NCBI RefSeq assembly: GCF_014395425.1
Contig: NZ_CP060711.1
Span: forward strand, 2,790,001 to 2,854,000
Direction of reading: 5' to 3'
DNA from: Thermomonas brevis
Lineage (GTDB): Bacteria; Pseudomonadota; Gammaproteobacteria; Xanthomonadales; Xanthomonadaceae
Length of the DNA stretch: 64,000 nt
Under the pieces are notes generated by a model. It ran no database searches. It was not told the origin of the DNA and was given only the letters and a program-made list of their open reading frames with translations. A program made the translations under genes and the position numbers. Shown in pieces: positions 31,118-41,484 of this stretch. Position 1 is the stretch's first letter; each line of letters begins with the position of its first letter.

Positions 31118-33022
31118 ATGATCTCGATCACGCTTCCCGACGGCTCCCAGCGCCAGTTCGACGCCCCCGTTTCCGTCCTTGAAGTCGCCCAATCCATCGG
31201 CGCCGGCTTGGCCAAGGCCACCGTCGCCGGCGAGGTGGATGGCCGGCTGGTCGATGCGTGCGAGGTCATCGACCACGACGCCAGGCTGCGCATCATCACG
31301 CCCAAGGACGCCGAAGGCGTGGAGATCATCCGCCACTCCTGCGCCCACCTCGTCGGCCACGCGGTGAAGCAGCTCTATCCGGACGCCAAGATGGTGATCG
31401 GCCCGGTCATCGACGAAGGCTTCTATTACGACATCTACAACGAGCGCCCGTTCACGCCGGAAGACCTGGCGGCGATCGAGCAGCGCATGAAGGAACTGAT
31501 CGCGCAGGACTACGACGTGGTCAAGCGGATGACGCCGCGTGCGGAAGTGGTCGAGACGTTCAAGGCCCGCGGCGAGGAGTACAAGCTGCGCCTGATCGAG
31601 GACATGGGGCCCGAAGTCACGGCGATGGGCCTGTACCATCATCAGGAATACGTGGACATGTGCCGCGGCCCGCACGTGCCGAACACGCGCTTCCTCAAAG
31701 CGTTCAGGCTCACGCGCATCTCCGGTGCGTACTGGCGCGGCGACTCCAAGAACGAGCAGTTGCAGCGCATCTACGGTACGGCGTGGGCGGACGACAAGCA
31801 GCTCAAGGCCTACATCCAGCGCATCGAGGAGGCCGAGAAGCGCGACCACCGCAAGATCGGCAAGCAGCAGGACCTGTTCCACCTTCAGGAAGAAGCGCCG
31901 GGGCTGGTGTTCTGGCACCCGAAGGGCTGGTCGCTGTGGCAGGTGGTTGAGCAGTACATGCGCAAGGTCTATCGCAACACCGGCTACGGCGAGGTGCGCT
32001 GCCCACAGATCCTCGATGTCGAGCTGTGGAAGAAGTCCGGCCACTGGGACAACTACAAGGACAACATGTTCTTCACCGAGTCCGAGAAGCGGACGTATGC
32101 GGTGAAGCCGATGAACTGCCCCGGCCACATCCAGGTCTTCAACCAGGGCCTGCACAGCTACCGCGACCTGCCGATCCGCTACGGCGAGTTCGGCAGCTGC
32201 CACCGCAACGAACCGTCCGGCGCGCTGCACGGCATCCTGCGCGTGCGCGGCTTCACCCAGGACGACGGCCACGTGTTCTGTACGGAAGCGCAGATCGAAT
32301 CCGAGGTGCGTGCCTTTCACGAACAGGCGCTGAAGGTGTATGCGGACTTCGGCTTCGAGGACATCCAGATCAAGATCGCGCTGCGCCCCGAGTCCCGCCT
32401 TGGCGACGACGCCACCTGGGACAAGGCCGAGGACGCGCTGCGCTCCGCCTTGCGCGCTTCCGGCGTGGAATGGCAGGAATTGCCGGGCGAGGGCGCGTTC
32501 TACGGGCCGAAGATCGAATACCACCTCAAGGATGCCATCGGCCGCACCTGGCAGCTCGGCACCATGCAGGTCGATTTCATGATGCCGGGCCGGCTGGGCG
32601 CGGAATACGTCGATGAAAACAGCCAGCGCAAGCATCCGGTGATGCTGCACAGGGCCATCGTCGGCTCGATGGAGCGCTTCATCGGCATCCTGATCGAACA
32701 CCATGCCGGCCAGTTCCCGGCCTGGCTGGCTCCGGTGCAGGCGGTTTTGATGAACATCACCGATGCGCAGGCCGACGCCGTCGAGGCCGCCAGAAAAACC
32801 CTTGCGAATCAAGGATTCCGGGTTGTTTCCGATTTGCGGAACGAAAAAATCGGCTATAAAATCCGCGAGCACACGCTGCAGCGCGTGCCGTACCTGCTGG
32901 TGGTCGGGGACCGCGAGAAGGAAAACGGCCAGCTCTCCGTGCGCACGCGGGGTGGGGAAGACCTTGGCAGCATGTCCGTTGACGCCTTCGCCGCGCGCCT
33001 GCGCGAAGAAGGAGCCGGCTGA
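31118..33022 (+). CDS. thrS: Threonyl-tRNA synthetase
   Basis: Class II synthetase charging tRNA-Thr. The 634-residue protein has an N-terminal TGS domain ([19 protein letters not shown]), the editing (SAD) domain with [20 protein letters not shown] and CRGPHVPNT, the catalytic core with [17 protein letters not shown]-like [25 protein letters not shown] (motif 2), [18 protein letters not shown] (motif 3), and the anticodon-binding domain to the end. First gene of thrS-infC-rpmI-rplT-pheS-pheT-ihfA. An upstream hairpin may regulate it. Confidence 0.97.
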   Translation: MISITLPDGSQRQFDAPVSVLEVAQSIGAGLAKATVAGEVDGRLVDACEVIDHDARLRIITPKDAEGVEIIRHSCAHLVGHAVKQLYPDAKMVIGPVIDEGFYYDIYNERPFTPEDLAAIEQRMKELIAQDYDVVKRMTPRAEVVETFKARGEEYKLRLIEDMGPEVTAMGLYHHQEYVDMCRGPHVPNTRFLKAFRLTRISGAYWRGDSKNEQLQRIYGTAWADDKQLKAYIQRIEEAEKRDHRKIGKQQDLFHLQEEAPGLVFWHPKGWSLWQVVEQYMRKVYRNTGYGEVRCPQILDVELWKKSGHWDNYKDNMFFTESEKRTYAVKPMNCPGHIQVFNQGLHSYRDLPIRYGEFGSCHRNEPSGALHGILRVRGFTQDDGHVFCTEAQIESEVRAFHEQALKVYADFGFEDIQIKIALRPESRLGDDATWDKAEDALRSALRASGVEWQELPGEGAFYGPKIEYHLKDAIGRTWQLGTMQVDFMMPGRLGAEYVDENSQRKHPVMLHRAIVGSMERFIGILIEHHAGQFPAWLAPVQAVLMNITDAQADAVEAARKTLANQGFRVVSDLRNEKIGYKIREHTLQRVPYLLVVGDREKENGQLSVRTRGGEDLGSMSVDAFAARLREEGAG

Positions 33023-33046
33023 CGGCACCACCGCTTCGCGAAGCCC

Positions 33047-33072
33047 GAACGCCGGTTCCGGAACCGGCGTTC
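33047..33072 (+). promoter_or_regulatory. Palindromic hairpin in thrS-infC gap
   Basis: A perfect 26-bp palindrome (two halves of GAACGCCGGTTCC) lies 24 bp after the thrS stop and 39 bp before the infC start. In RNA it gives a strong hairpin with no T-run, so it is more likely an mRNA processing or stability element than a terminator. Confidence 0.55.
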
Positions 33073-33111
33073 GAACCGGCCCGTCCGGGCCAACCCTTGG
33101 AGACAGCCACA

Positions 33112-33636
33112 ATCAGTACCCCCGACAACAAGCAGAACCGCAGGAACAACGAGATTCGCGTCCCGCGCGTGCGCGTCATCGGCAGCGACGGCGAGATGAT
33201 CGGCGTCCTGTCGCGCGACGAGGCGCTGCGCATGGCCGAGGACGAGGAGCTCGACCTCGTCGAGATCCAGCCCAACGCGGATCCGCCGGTCTGCAAGATC
33301 ATGGACTTCGGCAAGTTCAAGTTCGAACTGCAGAAGAAGGCCAACGAAGCCAAGAAGAAGACCAAGCAGGTCGAGATCAAGGAAGTGAAGTTCCGTCCGG
33401 TCACGGACGAGGGCGACTACCAGATCAAGCTGCGCAAGATGCGCGAATTCCTGGTCGAGGGCGACAAGATCAAGGTCAACATCCGTTTCCGTGGCCGCGA
33501 GATGAGCCACCAGGAGCTGGGGCGCGAAATGGCGGCCCGGATCGAGGCGGATCTTGGCGAGGACATCGTCATCGAGTCCCGTCCGCGCCTGGAAGGGCGG
33601 CAGATGGTGATGATGATCGCGCCGAAGAAGAAGTGA
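33112..33636 (+). CDS. infC: Translation initiation factor IF-3 (ATC start)
   Basis: IF-3 stops 50S joining and proofreads the start codon. The 174-residue product has the N-domain ([57 protein letters not shown]) and the C-domain ([27 protein letters not shown]). No ATG lies at the right place. ATC at 33112, 9 nt after GGAG, gives the family N-terminus [11 protein letters not shown]. An upstream in-frame TTG (33097) overlaps the Shine-Dalgarno. Rare starts (AUU in E. coli) let IF-3 repress its own gene, so ATC is the best call. Confidence 0.95.
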   Translation: MSTPDNKQNRRNNEIRVPRVRVIGSDGEMIGVLSRDEALRMAEDEELDLVEIQPNADPPVCKIMDFGKFKFELQKKANEAKKKTKQVEIKEVKFRPVTDEGDYQIKLRKMREFLVEGDKIKVNIRFRGREMSHQELGREMAARIEADLGEDIVIESRPRLEGRQMVMMIAPKKK

Positions 33637-33657
33637 TGTTCGCGGCCGGACCCCGCA

Positions 33658-33728
33658 GGCGACTGCCGGGCGTCTCGGTCACCAAGCGAGTATCGGGGAG
33701 CGACTGACCGGGACGCCCGGCAGTCGCC
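33658..33728. repeat. Constant-loop hairpin element, copy 2 (infC-rpmI gap)
   Basis: 24-bp inverted arms (33658-33681 and 33705-33728, one mismatch) enclose a 23-nt loop at 33682-33704. The loop is identical to that at 15523-15545, while the arms are unrelated in sequence. It starts 21 bp after the infC stop codon, within the 332-bp infC-rpmI gap. Here the loop is in the sense direction of the transcript; in the lpx copy it is antisense. Confidence 0.85.
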
Positions 33729-33809
33729 ACTCGGGATGCGCGGGGGATGAACCCGCTGATTTGCAAGGCAAAGATTGCAAACCCGACGGCAGCCGGCCAT
33801 AATTGCCGG

Positions 33810-33831
33810 CCCGGTTCGCCGGGTTTGTTGT
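33810..33831 (+). promoter_or_regulatory. UUCG hairpin in rpmI-rplT leader
   Basis: CCCGG-TTCG-CCGGG followed by TTTGTTGT, 138 bp before rpmI. It looks like a weak attenuator. The rest of the 332-bp gap holds the constant-loop element (33658-33728) and otherwise no gene. L20-mediated repression acts in this region in E. coli, so a regulatory leader is plausible, but the structure is not proven here. Confidence 0.45.
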
Positions 33832-33968
33832 ATGGCAACATCAGGACCCGCCCGGATTCCTTCGGAATCAAGGGCTTACCCACCGGCAAGGCAGGATGGA
33901 AAGCGTGGCGAAGCCGCAAGGCAGGAGCCGCCGCCTCGGCCAGTCAGTTGATTTCGCAAGGATCCCCA

Positions 33969-34166
33969 ATGCCCAAGATCAAGACCAATCGGGCGGCGGC
34001 CAAGCGCTTCCGGAAGACCGCTTCCGGCAAGTACAAGTGCGGCCACGCCAACAAGAGCCACATCCTCACCAAGAAGGCGACCAAGCGGAAGCGCAACCTG
34101 CGGCAGACGAACCACGTTCGTGCCGAGGACGCGGGCCGTCTGGACCGCATGCTTCCGTATTTGTGA
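33969..34166 (+). CDS. rpmI: 50S ribosomal protein L35
   Basis: 65-residue, very basic ribosomal protein. [41 protein letters not shown] and the ending [12 protein letters not shown] are diagnostic. AAGGA lies 7 bp before the ATG. rplT follows after 11 bp, the invariant bacterial pair. Confidence 0.98.
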   Translation: MPKIKTNRAAAKRFRKTASGKYKCGHANKSHILTKKATKRKRNLRQTNHVRAEDAGRLDRMLPYL

Positions 34167-34177
34167 GGAGATAAGAC

Positions 34178-34537
34178 ATGGCACGAGTCAAGCGTGGTGT
34201 TACGGCGCGCCGCCGTCACAAGAAAATCCTGACCCAGGCGAAGGGCTACTACAACGCCCGCCGCAAGGTCTTCCGCGTCGCCAAGCAGGCCGTCACCAAG
34301 GCCCTGCAGTACGCGTACATCGGTCGCAAGCAGAAGAAGCGCCATTTCCGCACCCTGTGGATCGCGCGCATCAACGCTGCCGCGCGCGCCAACGGCATGA
34401 GCTACAGCCGCTTCATGAACGGCCTGCTGAAGGCCGGCATCACCCTGGACCGCAAGGTGCTGGCGGACATCGCCGTGCACGACGCGGCGGGTTTTGCGGC
34501 CCTGACCGAAAAGGCCAAGGGCGCTTTGGCGGCGTAA
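34178..34537 (+). CDS. rplT: 50S ribosomal protein L20
   Basis: 119-residue early-assembly 23S rRNA-binding protein that also represses its own operon in E. coli. It starts [39 protein letters not shown] and has [24 protein letters not shown] and [10 protein letters not shown], all family landmarks. GGAG precedes the ATG by 10 bp. It ends 114 bp before pheS, a gap containing two hairpins. Confidence 0.98.
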   Translation: MARVKRGVTARRRHKKILTQAKGYYNARRKVFRVAKQAVTKALQYAYIGRKQKKRHFRTLWIARINAAARANGMSYSRFMNGLLKAGITLDRKVLADIAVHDAAGFAALTEKAKGALAA

Positions 34538-34561
34538 GCCGTCACTCCACAGCAGTTGTAG

Positions 34562-35662
<1,101 letters not shown>

Positions 35663-35671
35663 GGTGCCGCG

Positions 35672-38056
35672 ATGAAGTTCTCCGAAAACTGGCTCCGCCA
35701 GCACGTCAAGACGGGCGCCACCCGCGAACAGCTGGCGGCCACGCTGACCGCGATCGGCCTGGAGGTCGAGGAACTGGCGCCATTGGGCGACGGGCTCGAC
35801 GGCGTGGTCGTCGCGCGCATCGTCGAATGCGCGAAGCATCCCGAAGCCGACCGCCTGCAGGTCTGCCAGGTCGATGCCGGCAACGGCGCGATGCTGCAGA
35901 TCGTCTGTGGCGCGCCGAACGCACGGCCGGGGCTGGTCGCGCCGCTGGCGACCATCGGCACGAAGATCGGCGAGATCACCATCAAGGCGGCCAAGCTGCG
36001 CGGCGTCGAATCGAACGGCATGCTGTGCTCGGCGAAGGAGCTCGGCCTCGACGCCGATGCGTCCGGCCTGTTGGAACTGCAGGCCGATGCGCCGGTGGGC
36101 GCGCCGCTGGCCGACTATCTAGGCCTGCCGGATGCGAGCATCGAGCTGAAGCTGACGCCGAACCGCGCCGACTGCTTCGGCGTGCGCGGCATCGCCTTCG
36201 ACGTGGCCGCCGCCACCGGCTGCGAGGTCGAACCGCTGTCCGCCGCGCCGGTGTCCGTCGCCAGCGCGGCGACCCTGCCGGTGGAGCTGGGCGCAGGCGC
36301 GGAAGCGCCGCGCTATGCCTGCCGCGTGATCGAGGGTGTGGACGCGAACGTGGCGACGCCGGTCTGGATGGCCGAGCGCCTGCGCCGCAGCGGCGTGCGC
36401 CCGGTCAGCTTCCTGGTCGACGTCACCCAGTACGTGATGCTGGAACTCGGCCAGCCCATGCACGCCTACGACCGCGACCTGCTGAAGGGCCCGGTCGGCG
36501 TGCGCCGGGCGCGCGACGGCGAAACGCTGGTGTTGCTCAACGGCGACGAGGCGAAGCTCGACGCGCAGTTCCTCGTGATCACCGATGCGGATCGCGCGGT
36601 CGGCCTGGCCGGGATCATGGGCGGCAACGACACCAAGGTTGGCGCGGCGACGCGCAACGTGTTCCTGGAGGCCGCGCATTTCGCGCCGGCCGCGATCATC
36701 GGTCGCAGCCGCAGGCTGGGCTTGCATACCGATGCCGGCCACCGGTTCGAGCGCGGCGTCGATCCGGAACTCCCGCCCGTCGCGGTCGAATACGCCACGC
36801 GGCTGATCGTGGACATCGCCGGCGGCAAGCCCGGTCCGGTGGTCGATGCGGTGCGTGAAGCCGACATGCCGAAGCCGCAACTCGTCCGTTTGCGCCGCGC
36901 GCGCCTGGCGCGCGTGCTCGGCACGCAGGTGCCGGACGGCGAAGTGGCGCGCATCCTCGGCGCGCTCGGCTTCGCGGTGGCGGCGACCGACGACGGCTGG
37001 CAGGTGACCGTGCCGCCGCGCCGCTTCGACATTGCGATCGAGGAAGACCTGATCGAGGAAGTGGCGCGCATCCACGGCTACGACGCGATCCCGACCACCC
37101 TGCCGGGCGGGGCGACGCGGCTGGTGCCGGCCACCGAGACCCGCAGCAGCGAACACGACGCGCGCCGCCAGCTGGTCGCGCGCGACTACCTGGAAGCGAT
37201 CAACTACGCCTTCGTCGACGCCGATCTGCTGGCGACGTGGCGGCTTGCGGACGGCAGCGTCGCGCTGGCCAATCCGCTGAGCGCCGAACTCGGCGTCATG
37301 CGCACGCGCCTGCTGCCCGGCCTGACCGCGGCGCTGGCGCGCAACGCCGCGCGGCAGCAGTCGCGGGTGCGACTGTTCGAGATCGGCAGGACGTTCGGGA
37401 TGGGGGGCGATGCGCCCGTCGAGACGATCCGCATCGCCGCCGTCGTTTGCGGCGACGCCGCGGCGGAGCAATGGGGCGAAGCGTCGCGCAAGGTCGATTT
37501 CCACGACCTCAAGGGCGACCTCGACAGCCTCGCCGCGCTGTCGGGTGCGACGCTCGACTGCCGCGCGTCGGCCGAGCCGTTCGCGCATCCGGGCCGTTCC
37601 GCAGACGTCTTCCGCATCGGCGAAAACGGCGAGGCCGTGCGCATCGGCTGGATCGGCCAGCTGCATCCGCGTTTGCAGCAGGCGCTGGGCCTGGATACGG
37701 ACGTGTTCGGCTTCGAACTCGAGCTCGGGGCGCTGCTCGCGCGCGGGTTGCCGCGTGCGAAGGCGCTGTCGAAGTATCCGTCCGTCCGCCGGGATCTCGC
37801 GTTCGTCGTCCCGGAAAACGTGTCCTGGGCGGCGCTGAAGGCGACCGCGGAATCCGCCGCCGGCCCGACGCTGCGCGGGCTGGTGCTGTTCGACCGCTAC
37901 GCCGGCAAGGGCATCGAAACGGGTTTCAAGAGTCTCGCCATCGGCTTGATTTTGCAGGACGAATCGCGCACGCTGGCCGACCGTGACGTGGATGCCGTGG
38001 TGGCGGATGTGGTGGCCGCATTGGGCAAGGAACACGCTGCGGTCATCAGGCGCTGA
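35672..38056 (+). CDS. pheT: Phenylalanyl-tRNA synthetase beta subunit
   Basis: 794-residue partner of PheS carrying the editing site that hydrolyses Tyr-tRNA-Phe. Domains in order: MKFSENWLRQHV N-terminal region, tRNA-binding EMAP-II-like domain (about 40-150: CAKHPEADRLQVCQVDAG), B3/4 editing domain (200-400), B5 domain, catalytic-like core and a C-terminal FDX anticodon-binding domain (LSKYPSVRRDLAFVV to IGLILQDESRTLADRDVD). Length is normal. It is followed by ihfA after 12 bp, as in other gammaproteobacteria. Confidence 0.97.
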   Translation: MKFSENWLRQHVKTGATREQLAATLTAIGLEVEELAPLGDGLDGVVVARIVECAKHPEADRLQVCQVDAGNGAMLQIVCGAPNARPGLVAPLATIGTKIGEITIKAAKLRGVESNGMLCSAKELGLDADASGLLELQADAPVGAPLADYLGLPDASIELKLTPNRADCFGVRGIAFDVAAATGCEVEPLSAAPVSVASAATLPVELGAGAEAPRYACRVIEGVDANVATPVWMAERLRRSGVRPVSFLVDVTQYVMLELGQPMHAYDRDLLKGPVGVRRARDGETLVLLNGDEAKLDAQFLVITDADRAVGLAGIMGGNDTKVGAATRNVFLEAAHFAPAAIIGRSRRLGLHTDAGHRFERGVDPELPPVAVEYATRLIVDIAGGKPGPVVDAVREADMPKPQLVRLRRARLARVLGTQVPDGEVARILGALGFAVAATDDGWQVTVPPRRFDIAIEEDLIEEVARIHGYDAIPTTLPGGATRLVPATETRSSEHDARRQLVARDYLEAINYAFVDADLLATWRLADGSVALANPLSAELGVMRTRLLPGLTAALARNAARQQSRVRLFEIGRTFGMGGDAPVETIRIAAVVCGDAAAEQWGEASRKVDFHDLKGDLDSLAALSGATLDCRASAEPFAHPGRSADVFRIGENGEAVRIGWIGQLHPRLQQALGLDTDVFGFELELGALLARGLPRAKALSKYPSVRRDLAFVVPENVSWAALKATAESAAGPTLRGLVLFDRYAGKGIETGFKSLAIGLILQDESRTLADRDVDAVVADVVAALGKEHAAVIRR

Positions 38057-38068
38057 CAGGGGACGGCA

Positions 38069-38386
38069 ATGGCGTTGACGAAGGCGGAAATGGCGGAACG
38101 CATCTACGAGGAGGTCGGGCTGAACAAGCGCGAGGCCAAGGAGTTCGTGGACGTGTTCTTCGATGCGCTGCGCGAGGCGCTGGAGCAGGGCCGGCAGGTC
38201 AAGCTCTCGGGCTTCGGCAACTTCGACCTGCGCCGCAAGAACCCGCGCCCCGGCCGCAATCCCAAGACCGGCGAGGAGATCCCGATCTCCGCGCGCACCG
38301 TGGTTACGTTCCGCCCCGGCCAGAAGCTGAAGGAGCGCGTGGAAGCATTTGCGGGCGCCGGCGGCACGGAGGCGGCGCATGCTTGA
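38069..38386 (+). CDS. ihfA: Integration host factor subunit alpha
   Basis: DNA-bending nucleoid protein, partner of IhfB. The 105-residue protein has [61 protein letters not shown] (the beta-arm that inserts into the minor groove, with the conserved proline in NPKTG) and [17 protein letters not shown]. It overlaps the following merR by 8 bp and closes the thrS operon. Confidence 0.97.
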   Translation: MALTKAEMAERIYEEVGLNKREAKEFVDVFFDALREALEQGRQVKLSGFGNFDLRRKNPRPGRNPKTGEEIPISARTVVTFRPGQKLKERVEAFAGAGGTEAAHA

Positions 38387-38735
38387 TCCGGGCAGCAACC
38401 GCGAGCTTCCGCCGATCCCGGCCAAGCGCTATTTCACCATCGGCGAAGTCAGCGAACTGTGCGACGTGAAGCCGCACGTGCTGCGCTACTGGGAAACCGA
38501 GTTTCCCAGCCTGGAACCGTCCAAGCGCCGCGGCAACCGCCGCTACTACCAGCGCCACGACGTGCTGATGGTGCGGCAGATCCGCAGCCTGCTGTACGAA
38601 CAGGGCTACACCATCGGCGGCGCGCGCCTGCGCCTGGAAGGCGAGGGCGCGAAGCAGGAATCGGCGCTGAGCAACCAGATCGTCCGCCAAGTGCGGGTCG
38701 AGCTGGAGGAAGTGCTGCAGATCCTGCGCCGCTGA
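38379..38735 (+). CDS. MerR-family regulator coupled to ihfA
   Basis: 118-residue MerR-type DNA-binding protein: [55 protein letters not shown] gives the winged helix-turn-helix. A short helical tail lacks the cysteine or effector domain of metal sensors, so no ligand can be named. ATG at 38379 overlaps ihfA by 8 bp, showing cotranscription and probable translational coupling. This ihfA-merR pairing is common in gammaproteobacteria, but the target is unknown. Confidence 0.93.
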   Translation: MLDPGSNRELPPIPAKRYFTIGEVSELCDVKPHVLRYWETEFPSLEPSKRRGNRRYYQRHDVLMVRQIRSLLYEQGYTIGGARLRLEGEGAKQESALSNQIVRQVRVELEEVLQILRR

Positions 38736-38765
38736 CTCGCCTCGCCGAAAGCGGGCGGGCTCGGG

Positions 38766-38771
38766 TATAAT
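38766..38771 (+). promoter_or_regulatory. TATAAT -10 box before tRNA-Pro
   Basis: A perfect TATAAT 14 bp before the tRNA, with GC-rich sequence between. No good -35 match was found at 16-18 bp spacing. Confidence 0.6.
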
Positions 38772-38785
38772 CGCCGGCCAATCTT

Positions 38786-38861
38786 CGGGGTATAGCGCAG
38801 CCTGGTAGCGCACTTGTCTGGGGACAAGTGGTCGTCGGTTCAAATCCGGCTACCCCGACCA
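38786..38861 (+). tRNA. tRNA-Pro (GGG), anticodon loop one base short
   Basis: 76 nt: acceptor CGGGGTA/TACCCCG, D arm GCGC-AGCCTGGTA-GCGC, T arm GTCGG-TTCAAAT-CCGGC, discriminator A and encoded CCA. The anticodon arm CTTGT/ACAAG pairs perfectly but leaves only CTGGGG, six bases, where seven are normal. Shifting the arm to keep a seven-base loop breaks the pairing. GGG remains the best anticodon. Either a real odd tRNA or one G lost from a homopolymer in sequencing. Confidence 0.9.
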
Positions 38862-38890
38862 ATTCATACATTGGCTCCGTGCTTGGAGCC

Positions 38891-38933
38891 AAACGCGAAA
38901 ACCCCGCCTTTTCAGGCGGGGTTTTTCGCGTTT
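38891..38933. terminator. Strong bidirectional terminator after tRNA-Pro
   Basis: AAACGCGAAAACCCCGCC / GGCGGGGTTTTTCGCGTTT form a long stem around TTTTCA, with A4 and T5 inside the arms. It ends the tRNA-Pro transcript 29 bp downstream and isolates rfbB. Confidence 0.88.
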
Positions 38934-38987
38934 GGGCGATAATAAAACGCTGTTTTGCTTCATCTCCGGAATCAAGGACGTTTGCAC

Positions 38988-40043
38988 ATGACGACATGGC
39001 TGGTCACCGGCGGCGCCGGTTTCATCGGTGGCAACTTCGTGCTGGAGGCGGTGCGCCGCGGCATCAAGGTGGTGAACCTGGATGCGCTGACCTACGCGGG
39101 CAACCGCGACACGCTGGCGTCCATCGACGGCGATCCGAACCACGTGTTCGTGCACGGCGATATCGGCGATGGCGCGCTGGTGGCGAAGCTGCTGGCCGAG
39201 CACCGTCCCGACGCCGTGGTGAACTTCGCCGCCGAGAGCCACGTGGACCGCTCCATCGACGGCCCGGCCGCGTTCGTGCAGACCAACGTGGTCGGCACGC
39301 TGGCGCTGCTGGAGACGGTGCGCGATCACTGGAAGGCGCTGGACGACGAGGCAAAGCAGGCGTTCCGCTTCCTGCACGTCTCCACCGACGAGGTCTACGG
39401 CACCCTGGGCGAGACCGGCAAGTTCAGCGAAACCACGCCGTATGCGCCGAACTCTCCGTATTCGGCGTCGAAGGCCGCGTCCGACCACCTGGTGCGCGCC
39501 TTCCATCACACCTACGGCCTGCCGGTGCTGACGACGAACTGCAGCAACAACTACGGCCCCTACCACTTCCCCGAGAAGCTCATTCCCCTGGTGATCGCCA
39601 AGGCGCTGGCCGGCGAGCCGCTGCCGGTTTACGGCGACGGCAGGCAGGTGCGCGACTGGCTGTTCGTCAGCGACCACTGCGAGGCGATCCGCACCGTGCT
39701 CGCGAAGGGTCGCGTCGGCGAGACCTACAACGTCGGCGGCAACGCCGAGAAGCAGAACATCGAGGTGGTGAAGGCGATCTGCGCGCTGCTCGACGCGCGC
39801 CGTCCGCGCGAGGATGGAACGCCGCGCGAATCGCAGATCACCTTCGTCGCCGACCGCCCCGGCCACGACCGCCGCTACGCCATCGACGCCAGCAAGCTGC
39901 GCGACGAACTGGGCTGGGAGCCGAAGTACAGCTTCGAGCGGGGCATCGCGGAAACGGTGGACTGGTACCTGGCCAACCAGGATTGGGTGAACCGCGTGCT
40001 GGACGGTTCCTATCGCTTGGAGCGCATCGGGGTGGCGGCATGA
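38988..40043 (+). CDS. rfbB: dTDP-glucose 4,6-dehydratase
   Basis: Second step of dTDP-L-rhamnose synthesis. The 351-residue extended SDR protein has NAD-binding [11 protein letters not shown] at the N-terminus, [22 protein letters not shown] and the catalytic [10 protein letters not shown] (Tyr-xxx-Lys), then [23 protein letters not shown] lies 8 bp before the ATG. It overlaps rfbA by 4 bp. Rhamnose is likely used in O-antigen or exopolysaccharide. Confidence 0.97.
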   Translation: MTTWLVTGGAGFIGGNFVLEAVRRGIKVVNLDALTYAGNRDTLASIDGDPNHVFVHGDIGDGALVAKLLAEHRPDAVVNFAAESHVDRSIDGPAAFVQTNVVGTLALLETVRDHWKALDDEAKQAFRFLHVSTDEVYGTLGETGKFSETTPYAPNSPYSASKAASDHLVRAFHHTYGLPVLTTNCSNNYGPYHFPEKLIPLVIAKALAGEPLPVYGDGRQVRDWLFVSDHCEAIRTVLAKGRVGETYNVGGNAEKQNIEVVKAICALLDARRPREDGTPRESQITFVADRPGHDRRYAIDASKLRDELGWEPKYSFERGIAETVDWYLANQDWVNRVLDGSYRLERIGVAA

Positions 40044-40927
40044 GCGCGCGCAAGGGCATCGTCCTCGCCGGTGGTTCCGGCACCCGGCTGTATCCGATCA
40101 CCCAGGCGATCAGCAAGCAGCTGCTGCCGGTGTACGACAAGCCGATGGTCTATTACCCGCTCAGCGTGCTGATGCTGGCGGGCATCCGCGAAGTGCTGAT
40201 CATCAACACGCCGCACGAGCAGGCGCTGTTCCAGCGCCTGCTGGGCGACGGTTCGCAGTGGGGCATGCGCATCGAATACGCGGTGCAGCCGAGCCCGGAC
40301 GGGCTGGCGCAGGCGTTCCTGATCGGCCGCGAATTCCTCGCCGGTGGCCCGAGCTGCCTGGTGCTGGGCGACAACATCTTCCACGGCCACGGCCTGACCG
40401 ATCTGCTGCAGCGCGCCGACGCGCGCGACGCGGGCACCACCGTGTTCGGCTACTGGGTGCGCGATCCGGAGCGCTACGGCGTGGCCGAGTTCGACGCCGC
40501 AGGCAAGGTGGTCGGGCTGGAGGAAAAGCCGGCGAAGCCGAAATCCCACTACGCCGTCACCGGGCTGTATTTCTACGACGGCCGCGCCAGCGACTTCGCA
40601 GCGTCGCTCCAGCCGTCGCCGCGCGGCGAGCTGGAAATCACCGACCTCAACCGTCGCTATCTGGAGGACGGCTCGCTGCACCTGGAGAAGATGGGACGCG
40701 GTTACGCCTGGCTGGACACCGGCACCCACGAATCGCTGGTGGAGGCCTCCACCTTCATCCAGACCATCGAAACGCGCCAGGGCCTGCGCGTATGCTGCCC
40801 AGAGGAAATCGCCTTCTTCAACGGCTGGATCGACGCCGATCAGCTGCGCGCATTGGCCGCGCCGCTGGCGAAGAACGGCTACGGGCAGTACCTGCTCGGC
40901 CTGATCGAGCAGGGACGCATCGCGTGA
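40040..40927 (+). CDS. rfbA: Glucose-1-phosphate thymidylyltransferase
   Basis: First step of the rhamnose pathway: joins glucose-1-phosphate and dTTP; feedback-inhibited by dTDP-rhamnose in the family. The 295-residue protein has the nucleotide-binding [31 protein letters not shown] and later [11 protein letters not shown] and [14 protein letters not shown]. It overlaps rfbB and rfbC by 4 bp each (ATGA, GTGA), so the four genes form one coupled operon. Confidence 0.97.
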   Translation: MSARKGIVLAGGSGTRLYPITQAISKQLLPVYDKPMVYYPLSVLMLAGIREVLIINTPHEQALFQRLLGDGSQWGMRIEYAVQPSPDGLAQAFLIGREFLAGGPSCLVLGDNIFHGHGLTDLLQRADARDAGTTVFGYWVRDPERYGVAEFDAAGKVVGLEEKPAKPKSHYAVTGLYFYDGRASDFAASLQPSPRGELEITDLNRRYLEDGSLHLEKMGRGYAWLDTGTHESLVEASTFIQTIETRQGLRVCCPEEIAFFNGWIDADQLRALAAPLAKNGYGQYLLGLIEQGRIA

Positions 40928-41484
40928 AGATCATCGAAACCGAATTGCCGGGCTGCGTGGCGATCGAACCGGCGGTGCACGGCGACGAGCGCGGCTTCTT
41001 CTACGAAGGCTGGAATGCCGAACGTTTCGGCGAGCACGGCCTGCCCACCCGCTTCGTCCAGCACAATGTCTCGCGCTCGCAGCGCGGCGTGCTGCGCGGG
41101 CTGCATTACCAGTGGCCGAACAATCCGCAGGGCAAGCTGGTCAGCGTGCTGGAAGGCGAGGTGTACGATATCGCGGTCGACATCCGGCGCGGTTCGCCGA
41201 CGTTCGGCCAGCATGCGGCCGTCGTCCTGAGCGCGGACAACAAGCGCCATTTCTGGATTCCGGAAGGCTTCGCCCACGGCTTCCTGGTGCTGAGCGAAAC
41301 GGCGCTGTTCACCTATCTGTGCACCGCGCCCTACGATCGCGCCAGCGACAATTCGCTGCGCTGGGACGATCCGCAACTGGGGATCGACTGGCCGCTGGCG
41401 GAAGTGTCGCTGTCAGCCAAGGACGTGGGCGCGCCGCTGCTGGCGGACGTCGCGCCGGAACGACTGCCGCAGTACGCCGCATGA
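40924..41484 (+). CDS. rfbC: dTDP-4-dehydrorhamnose 3,5-epimerase
   Basis: Cupin-fold epimerase for the third step. The 186-residue protein, starting at GTG ([11 protein letters not shown]), has [29 protein letters not shown] with the catalytic histidine, [18 protein letters not shown] and [15 protein letters not shown]. It overlaps rfbD by 4 bp. Confidence 0.97.
   Translation: MKIIETELPGCVAIEPAVHGDERGFFYEGWNAERFGEHGLPTRFVQHNVSRSQRGVLRGLHYQWPNNPQGKLVSVLEGEVYDIAVDIRRGSPTFGQHAAVVLSADNKRHFWIPEGFAHGFLVLSETALFTYLCTAPYDRASDNSLRWDDPQLGIDWPLAEVSLSAKDVGAPLLADVAPERLPQYAA

Noticed and set aside
30841..31182. 113-codon frame overlapping tRNA-Val and the thrS leader
   Set aside because: It reads through a tRNA and a terminator and into thrS in another frame; not coding.
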